NCBI GenBank assembly: GCA_004357435.1 | Contig: SMVS01000018.1 | Location: 1 to 10,018, forward strand | Origin: Nitrospina sp. | GTDB lineage: Bacteria; Nitrospinota; Nitrospinia; Nitrospinales; Nitrospinaceae | Direction: 5' to 3' | DNA length: 10,018 nucleotides | In this document: piece by piece, positions 5,911-10,018 of the stretch | How the letters are laid out: each line of letters starts with the position of its first letter | Numbering within the stretch: the stretch's first letter is position 1 | Position numbers and translations under genes: made by a program | Notes under the pieces: model-generated | Told to the model about the DNA's origin: nothing | What the model saw: only the letters and a program-made list of their open reading frames with translations | The model's database searches: none

Positions 5911-6135
5911 GTGCCGGGAAACCCCTCAGCACCCAACTCTCATGGGGTTATGTATGGTACCGGTGGTGGAATTTCTCAGGATTTTGTCCTCGCGGAGAAT
6001 TGGTTGCGAAAGGCCCCAGCACAGGGGGAGGCCATTGCGCAATACAATCAAGGGCTTTTTTTAACATGGGTTGGTGATAATGTATCGTTGGGATCAAACC
6101 AGGCGCGGGCAATTTCTACCATAAAATACCCGTAA
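5911..6135 (+). pseudogene. Sel1-repeat (SLR) gene remnant
   Basis: The 74-codon frame holds one well-preserved Sel1-like repeat at about residues 12-47. Conserved positions are Gly12, Tyr15, Gly18, Gly20, Asp24, Ala28, Trp31, Ala35, Gly39, Ala43-Gln44 and Gly48. The text reads like a tail of one repeat, a full one, and the first residues of the next, then unrelated sequence and a stop. Functional SLR proteins carry several repeats and usually a signal peptide; both are missing. It would need a GTG start with no ribosome binding site. The upstream gap 5825-5910 contains no further repeat in any frame I could read. I take it as a fragment left by deletion, although a tiny expressed protein cannot be excluded. 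Confidence 0.5.
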
Positions 6136-6250
6136 ACTCGATTTATCGATCCTGAGTGGTTTGCATCGTCTGCCAATTTGTGCAAAAATTAAAATCGTTT
6201 GGCGATTTGAATATGAGATGAACCATCCCACTCTATGGAAACCCTCTCCG

Positions 6251-6715
6251 ATGAGTTATTCTTTTTTAGGCATGAGCCTCAGTTCCATTTGGTTGCTAGT
6301 CGGCGCACTCCTCCTTATTGTTGAGTTGGCCTTGGTTCCTGGCATTGGTTTTCTTTTCGCCGGACTGGGAGCCATCAGCGTGGGCGCGGTTCTTATTGCG
6401 GGCTGGATAGATGACCTATCGGCGCAACTTATTGTGTTTTTCCTTGCTACCGGTTTTTGGACGGCTATATTATGGAAGCCTTTGAAAAGTTTTATAGCAG
6501 GAAAAGGTTCGGGGTTCGATGATATGGTTGGCGGTACGGCCATCGTCTTTGGCCGGCCTATCGAAAAGGGAAAAATGGGTGAGGTGAAGTGGTCCGGGGC
6601 CATCATGAAATGCCAGTTTGATCCGGTGGCCGAAGGGCTGGCAACGGTCGACCCTGAAACAGAAGTGATCATCACTGGAGTCTCCAAGGGAATATTAATT
6701 ATCCGGAAAAAATAA
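6251..6715 (+). CDS. NfeD family membrane protein (partner of SPFH protein)
   Basis: From the chosen ATG the protein is 154 residues. Three membrane helices lie at about 12-29, 32-52 and 57-76. A soluble C-terminal domain follows (about 92-152, from MVGGTAIVFGRP to TGVSKGILIIRKK) with the spacing of the NfeD OB fold. This is the short NfeD type without the ClpP-like protease domain. In many bacteria short NfeD proteins are encoded next to an SPFH protein and associate with it in membrane microdomains; the next gene, 44 nt downstream, is exactly that. The open frame extends upstream to 6161 and includes ATG 6218. I chose 6251 because family proteins start close to the first helix, but no start has a clear ribosome binding site. 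Confidence 0.85.
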   Translation: MSYSFLGMSLSSIWLLVGALLLIVELALVPGIGFLFAGLGAISVGAVLIAGWIDDLSAQLIVFFLATGFWTAILWKPLKSFIAGKGSGFDDMVGGTAIVFGRPIEKGKMGEVKWSGAIMKCQFDPVAEGLATVDPETEVIITGVSKGILIIRKK

Positions 6716-6759
6716 TCTACCGGATAGATTTTTTAAAATCCTAAAGCCTGGGAAAATTT

Positions 6760-7692
6760 ATGGGAAATACAGAGTTCATACTGGCCATAGCGTTTATTGT
6801 TTTTCTGACAGCCTGGAAGGGTATTAAAATGGTGCCTCAGCAGAGCGCCTGGATCGTTGAACGCATGGGTAAATTCAACCAGACCTTAACTGCCGGTCTG
6901 CATTTCATCATTCCTTATGTTGACAAAGTCGCCTACAAACATTCATTAAAGGAAGAGGCTGTCGACATTCCCAGCCAATCCGCCATTACCCGCGATAACG
7001 TGACATTGGTTATTGACGGGATTTTATATTTAAAAATTACCGATCCCAAGCAAGCTTCCTACGGCGTGCAGAATCCTCGATATGCGGTCACCCAGTTGGC
7101 GCAAACCACCATGCGGTCTGAGTTGGGCAAGATGACCCTGGATAAAACGTTTGAGGAAAGAGAATCCTTAAACATCAATATCGTCCGAGCCATTAATGAA
7201 GCGTCCACGGTATGGGGCATTCAATGTTTGCGTTACGAGATTAAGGATATAACACCGCCCGACAATGTTCGGCAGGCGATGGAACTGCAAGTGGCGGCGG
7301 AAAGACAGAAACGGGCGGAAATTCTTGATTCGGAAGGCAAGCGCCAGGCGCAGATCAATATTGCCGAAGGCGGCAAACGGGATGTGGTTTTACAATCGGA
7401 AGCGGCCCTGACCGATCAGATCAATCGAGCCAAGGGAGAAGCCGAGGCCATACTGGCGGTCGCCGGAGCCACGGCGGAAGGCATCCGGCTGGTCGCGGCT
7501 TCCATTGACGACGCCGGCGGGGAAAAAGCGGTGGCCCTCAGGTTGGCCGAGCAGTATATCGACGCCTTTGGAAAACTGGCCCAGGAAACCAATACCATAC
7601 TGTTGCCTGCCAATACCGGCGATGTCGGGTCCATGGTCGCCCAGGCGTTAGCGGTATTCAGCAAAATTCAAAGTCAAACTTCCCAAAAGTGA
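6760..7692 (+). CDS. SPFH/Band 7 domain protein, paraslipin/QmcA-like
   Basis: The 310-residue protein has one N-terminal membrane helix (about 5-19) and an SPFH domain (about 24-175, with VPQQSAWIVERMGKFNQTLTAG and DVTL-like RDNVTLVIDGILYLKI). A long Ala/Glu/Arg-rich coiled coil runs from about 172 to 245. The C-terminal segment includes NTILLPANTGDVGSMVAQAL (278-297), a conserved paraslipin ending. Such proteins form large cage-like oligomers on the inner membrane and are linked to membrane quality control and FtsH-type proteolysis. Pairing with the upstream NfeD gene is the standard arrangement and they are probably one operon, ending at the terminator 7782-7810. ATG 6760 has a weak GGGA a few bases upstream. 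Length is as expected for the family and nothing looks damaged. Confidence 0.93.
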   Translation: MGNTEFILAIAFIVFLTAWKGIKMVPQQSAWIVERMGKFNQTLTAGLHFIIPYVDKVAYKHSLKEEAVDIPSQSAITRDNVTLVIDGILYLKITDPKQASYGVQNPRYAVTQLAQTTMRSELGKMTLDKTFEERESLNINIVRAINEASTVWGIQCLRYEIKDITPPDNVRQAMELQVAAERQKRAEILDSEGKRQAQINIAEGGKRDVVLQSEAALTDQINRAKGEAEAILAVAGATAEGIRLVAASIDDAGGEKAVALRLAEQYIDAFGKLAQETNTILLPANTGDVGSMVAQALAVFSKIQSQTSQK

Positions 7693-7781
7693 CTCATTCC
7701 TTTGAGTTATACGGCATTTTAGATTGGGGTTTTTGTTTTGGACCCGCATTCATATCCCCACATTGGAATTGCGAAACAAAG

Positions 7782-7810
7782 GGCTTGGCGAGAATCGTCA
7801 AGCCTTTTTT
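7782..7810 (+). terminator. Strong intrinsic terminator of the NfeD-SPFH operon
   Basis: A 10-bp stem, GGCTTGGCGA (7782-7791) with TCGTCAAGCC (7795-7804), one G-T wobble and a GAA loop, is followed by TTTTTT (7805-7810). A-rich sequence just upstream (AAACAAA) would give a T-rich tail on the other strand, so it may work in both directions. Confidence 0.85.
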
Positions 7811-7840
7811 GTTCAAAGTGGATCTGAAGAATTTTCATGG

Positions 7841-7859
7841 CCACCACGGCCAGTGGTGG
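7841..7859. repeat. Perfect 7-bp hairpin touching the tRNA 3' CCA
   Basis: CCACCAC (7841-7847) pairs with GTGGTGG (7853-7859) around GGCCA. Its right arm includes the three bases that encode the CCA end of the tRNA-Ala fragment. It has no T-run on either side. It may be a processing or termination hairpin of the original tRNA, or part of the attachment site. Confidence 0.5.
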
Positions 7860-7906
7860 TGGAGCTGGGGGGATTCGAACCCCCGGCCTCTTGAGTGCGA
7901 TTCAAA
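7857..7906 (-). pseudogene. tRNA-Ala(CGC) 3' half, likely attachment-site duplicate
   Basis: Read on the minus strand this is tRNA positions about 27-76. The anticodon arm is TTTGA-ATCGCAC-TCAAG, with U33 and anticodon CGC. The variable loop is AGGCC, the T-arm GGGGG-TTCGAAT-CCCCC, the acceptor strand CAGCTCC, the discriminator A, and the CCA is encoded. The acceptor strand would allow the G3-U70 pair typical of alanine tRNA. The 5' half is absent: no D-arm and no GGGGCTG-like acceptor strand occurs upstream. A 3'-half tRNA next to a tyrosine integrase gene is what is left at the far end of an element that integrated into a tRNA gene. The anticodon arm gives short inverted repeats around a 7-nt loop, the usual crossover geometry for this recombinase class. 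Confidence 0.8.
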
Positions 7907-7950
7907 TTGTCTTACATTCCGCAGGATGAATCATTTACCATAGACCACGT

Positions 7951-7979
7951 TTTAGCCTTAGTTCTAGCCTTTCTATGAT
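7951..7979 (+). promoter_or_regulatory. Possible promoter of the integrase gene
   Basis: TATGAT (7974-7979) is a good -10 match. TTTAGC (7951-7956), 17 nt upstream, is a poor -35 box. The resulting leader of about 105 nt would contain the TGGTGACTT repeats. Confidence 0.3.
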
Positions 7980-8019
7980 GAATGGATTACATTAGCAATG
8001 AACGGTTTTACATGCTCAC

Positions 8020-8039
8020 TGGTGACTTATTGGTGACTT
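8020..8039 (+). repeat. Tandem TGGTGACTT direct repeats, candidate integrase arm sites
   Basis: TGGTGACTT occurs at 8020-8028 and 8031-8039, an 11-bp period that puts both on the same face of the helix. Pairs of short direct repeats between an attachment core and an integrase gene are typical arm-type sites bound by the N-terminal domain of the integrase, as in lambda-like systems. A role in autoregulation is also possible, because they lie upstream of the integrase start. Confidence 0.5.
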
Positions 8040-8090
8040 GAGGCCGTCAGACTGAATTTAAGACCATTTAACGCCAACCCCGCCTTAGGC

Positions 8091-9308
8091 ATGAAACTGA
8101 CAAAAAAATCCGTTGATAAGCTGTTGTACGAAGGCACACCGCTAAAAAATGGCATGAGCCGTGACGTCCGCTGGGATGATGAGATTCCGGGGCTTGGGGT
8201 GCGGATATACCCATCCGGGCGGAAGGCCTTCATCCTGTCTTATCGCTCCCATGGCCGAAAGCGCCTTTTTACCATCGGTACATACGGGGTGATCACCCTG
8301 GATCAAGCCAGGAAAAAGGCTAGAAGCCTATTAGGTAAGGTGGTGGACGGGAAGGACCCCTTACAAGAACGAAAAAGGGAAACCAAGGGACAAACCTTTA
8401 AAGAACTGACCGAGGCATACCTTGATCGATACGCAAAGCCTCACAAGAGAACGTGGAAAACAGATCAGAATCGGATCGATAAATATATCCTCCCGGCTTT
8501 TGGGCGAATGCTGGTGAAGTCCATAACCCGGAACGATATTGCGAAATGGCATCACAAGATCGGCGGGACCACACCCTACGAGGCAAACAGGAATCTTGCT
8601 CTCATTTCCAAGATTTACAATTGTGGGAAAGAATGGGGATTTGTGGATGAAACAGCGATTAACCCGGCCTACAGGGTTGAGAATTTCAAGGAAGAAAAGC
8701 GGGACCGATGGGTGACTCCCAAAGAACTGCCCAAGCTTACAAAAGCCATTGATAGTGTGGAAAACGTATATGCCAGAGCTTCCCTTTGGCTTTATCTCCT
8801 GACCGGTCTTAGAAAATCCGAACTTCTGAGGGCAAAGTGGGAGGACGTTGATTTAGATCGGCGTGAAATCAGATTACCCGATACCAAAGCCGGAGGGACT
8901 CATTATGTTCCTTTGAGTGGCCCTGCGGTTGTAATACTACAGAAACTCCCCCGCTTGGATGAAAACCCCTATGTTTTCCCCGGAGCCAGAATAGGTCGGC
9001 CCTTGGTCAATATCGATAAAATATGGCGGCGTATCCGCAAGGAAGCCAAGCTTGAGGATGTTCGCCTTCATGACTTGAGGCGAACGGTGGGAAGTTGGTT
9101 GGCTCAGTCTGGGAGCAGTCTGCACTTGATTGGAAAGGTACTAGGCCATTCCAACCCTAGCACCACTCAGGTTTACGCCAGATTTGCACAGGACCATGTT
9201 AGGGAAGCTTTGGAATCCCATGGTAAGCGCATCATGGGGATTGCTGGCAAAACTCCGACAGGGAAACTGATAAAGATGCCAAAACGCAAAAAAAGGAAAG
9301 CTAAATGA
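8091..9308 (+). CDS. Tyrosine integrase with DUF4102-type N-terminal arm-binding domain
   Basis: This 405-residue protein has three parts. The arm-binding domain (about 1-90) has GLGVRIYPSGRKAFILSYR and LFTIGTYGVITLDQARKKA. The SAM-like core-binding domain spans about 100-200. The catalytic domain (about 205-375) shows the full set of active residues: Arg241 in TGLRKSELL, Lys266 in TKAGG, His327 and Arg330 in LHDLRR, His353 in LGHSN and the nucleophile Tyr362 in QVYARF. Such enzymes integrate islands and prophages into tRNA genes. The tRNA-Ala 3' half 185 bp upstream supports this, and the enzyme appears intact and probably active. The Lys/Arg-rich tail (390-405) is unusual in its density of positive charge. 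The start has only a weak AGG close by. The stop overlaps the next gene's ATG. Confidence 0.95.
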   Translation: MKLTKKSVDKLLYEGTPLKNGMSRDVRWDDEIPGLGVRIYPSGRKAFILSYRSHGRKRLFTIGTYGVITLDQARKKARSLLGKVVDGKDPLQERKRETKGQTFKELTEAYLDRYAKPHKRTWKTDQNRIDKYILPAFGRMLVKSITRNDIAKWHHKIGGTTPYEANRNLALISKIYNCGKEWGFVDETAINPAYRVENFKEEKRDRWVTPKELPKLTKAIDSVENVYARASLWLYLLTGLRKSELLRAKWEDVDLDRREIRLPDTKAGGTHYVPLSGPAVVILQKLPRLDENPYVFPGARIGRPLVNIDKIWRRIRKEAKLEDVRLHDLRRTVGSWLAQSGSSLHLIGKVLGHSNPSTTQVYARFAQDHVREALESHGKRIMGIAGKTPTGKLIKMPKRKKRKAK

Positions 9309-10018
9309 CCACAGAAGATAACGAAGATGAGTTTGTGCCTGACGATGGGTTTGTGCCTGACGATGGGTTTGTGCCTGACGATGAGTTTGTGACCGACGAT
9401 GATATTCGGGAAGCTCTTGACGCCGTTAATCGGATAGAAGAGGAAGAACAGCGTTTATCCCAGGCGGAATATGACGGGTTCCGTGGTTCCTTGCCTGAGT
9501 GGATACCCACACTATTACAAGAAAAATTTATAGCCGTTCGCAAATACTTTCTCCGCTTGCTAGGGGAATATCCTCAAGAGTCTTATAAACCCCAGGAGAT
9601 AGTTGATTACATGAAAGCGCGGAGAGCTTTTCTGAAAGACGCGGTAGCGGCCACAAAATTAGGGGTTGCTGAGCTGGAAGGAAATCATTACTGCCCGGCT
9701 GAACTGTTCGACAAGATTGATGCGCTGAATTATATTCAGGAATTGGAAGGCCACGGAAAAGAAAAAGGACTCAAGATATATTTAGGTAATGATACGATTC
9801 AGGTTTTGAGAGGTATCGTCCAAGCTGAAACCGGGCGGGAAGGTGGGAAGCAATCTGGAAAGAACAGACAGAAGCCCTACCACAAACTATTGGAGGTGCT
9901 GGCTGTGCCTGACTTTAATACTCTTATGGAAATTTTTAAGGAAGATGCAATTGATTATAGTGATATGACGCAAGAAAGTAAAATCTGGAAACTGAACAAC
10001 CAGAAAAAAGTCAACCTC
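9305..10018 (+). CDS. Unrecognised protein with acidic N-terminal repeats, partial, coupled to the integrase
   Basis: An open frame of 238 codons starts at ATG 9305, overlapping the integrase stop as ATGA, and runs off the window without a stop. I do not recognise a domain. The N-terminus (about 9-32) is four near-identical FVPDD-type hexapeptides, strongly acidic. A Glu-rich stretch follows (about 43-50), then a mixed helical-looking region with LPEWIPTLLQEKFIAVRKYF (63-82), YKPQEIVDYMKARRAF (94-109) and a Gly/Lys/Gln/Arg-rich basic patch near 177-192. There is no signal peptide, membrane helix or cysteine motif; a single Cys occurs. Coupling to the integrase suggests a role in the element's life cycle, such as directionality, replication or regulation, but this is only context. 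The continuous open frame and plausible codon use argue for a real gene. Confidence 0.75.
   Translation, partial: MTTEDNEDEFVPDDGFVPDDGFVPDDEFVTDDDIREALDAVNRIEEEEQRLSQAEYDGFRGSLPEWIPTLLQEKFIAVRKYFLRLLGEYPQESYKPQEIVDYMKARRAFLKDAVAATKLGVAELEGNHYCPAELFDKIDALNYIQELEGHGKEKGLKIYLGNDTIQVLRGIVQAETGREGGKQSGKNRQKPYHKLLEVLAVPDFNTLMEIFKEDAIDYSDMTQESKIWKLNNQKKVNL
9329..9400 (+). repeat. Four in-frame 18-bp tandem repeats encoding (E/G)FVPDD
   Basis: Units are 9329-9346, 9347-9364, 9365-9382 and 9383-9400. Units 2 and 3 are identical. Unit 1 differs from them by one base, and unit 4 by GAG for GGG and ACC for CCT. Being a multiple of three, copy-number change would lengthen or shorten the acidic N-terminus without a frameshift. 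Confidence 0.9.

Larger units (their letters stand above)
7857..10018. mobile_element. End of an integrated genomic island or prophage, continuing past the right edge
   Basis: The boundary is the tRNA-Ala 3' half at 7857-7906. Inside lie direct repeats (8020-8039), a tyrosine integrase (8091-9308) and an unknown gene coupled to it (9305 onward). Because the tRNA 3' end points left, the host flank is to the left and the element extends right. The intact tRNA-Ala should sit at its other end, outside the window. No phage structural, conjugation or excisionase gene is visible in the portion given. Confidence 0.7.

Noticed and set aside
7857..7906. 3' end of tmRNA (ssrA), which also ends in CAGCTCCACCA and is a common integration target
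   Set aside because: The sequence upstream of the T-arm forms a normal anticodon arm with U33, a 5-nt variable loop and anticodon CGC. This fits tRNA-Ala. The tmRNA-specific features are not seen.
7689..7943. 84-codon plus-strand frame containing SNPRPLECDS
   Set aside because: It is a translation of the reverse complement of the tRNA-Ala fragment plus terminator sequence, not a gene. The similar frame at 3776-4159 arises the same way from the decayed fragment.
7857..7960. Complete, functional tRNA gene
   Set aside because: No D-arm and no 5' acceptor strand complementary to CAGCTCC occurs upstream on the minus strand.

Overview
The window reads as a stretch of a Gram-negative bacterial chromosome of moderate GC. 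It carries a Tat signal peptide, a periplasmic-type beta-propeller, an inner-membrane symporter and an NfeD/SPFH pair. I cannot name the species. The dense hairpin repeats between genes suggest an environmental lineage such as Nitrospinota, Nitrospirota or a deltaproteobacterial group, but that is only an impression.

Left part (1-3888), core-like housekeeping or accessory genes. A minus-strand pair encodes a VOC metalloenzyme (668-1087) followed by a nitrobindin-like heme beta-barrel protein (74-643). A plus-strand YVTN beta-propeller protein (1367-2398) has a clear sigma-70 promoter and a strong ribosome binding site. A minus-strand pair encodes a Tat-exported intradiol dioxygenase (3226-3888) translationally coupled to a YnfA/UPF0060 membrane protein (2879-3229). 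Between and at the ends of these genes lies a family of two-hairpin dispersed repeats: four long copies and one truncated copy. There are also a 46-bp direct repeat and a 66-nt element that folds as a near-perfect three-way junction. The 2399-2878 gap is made almost entirely of these repeats.

Middle part (about 3945-7856), bounded by two tRNA-Ala 3'-half fragments in the same orientation. The left fragment (3945-3979) is decayed; the right one (7857-7906) is intact from the anticodon arm to CCA. Between them are an SGLT-type sodium:solute symporter (4268-5824), a Sel1-repeat gene remnant (5911-6135), and an NfeD-SPFH membrane pair (6251-7692) ending at a strong intrinsic terminator (7782-7810).

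Right part (7857-10018), the end of an integrated element. The tRNA-Ala(CGC) 3' half is followed by tandem 9-bp direct repeats, a DUF4102-type tyrosine integrase (8091-9308), and a gene of unknown function (9305 to beyond the window). The unknown gene overlaps the integrase stop by ATGA and starts with four in-frame 18-bp acidic repeats. The geometry predicts an intact tRNA-Ala(CGC) gene on the minus strand beyond the right edge. It also suggests that the middle segment is an older integration at the same locus.
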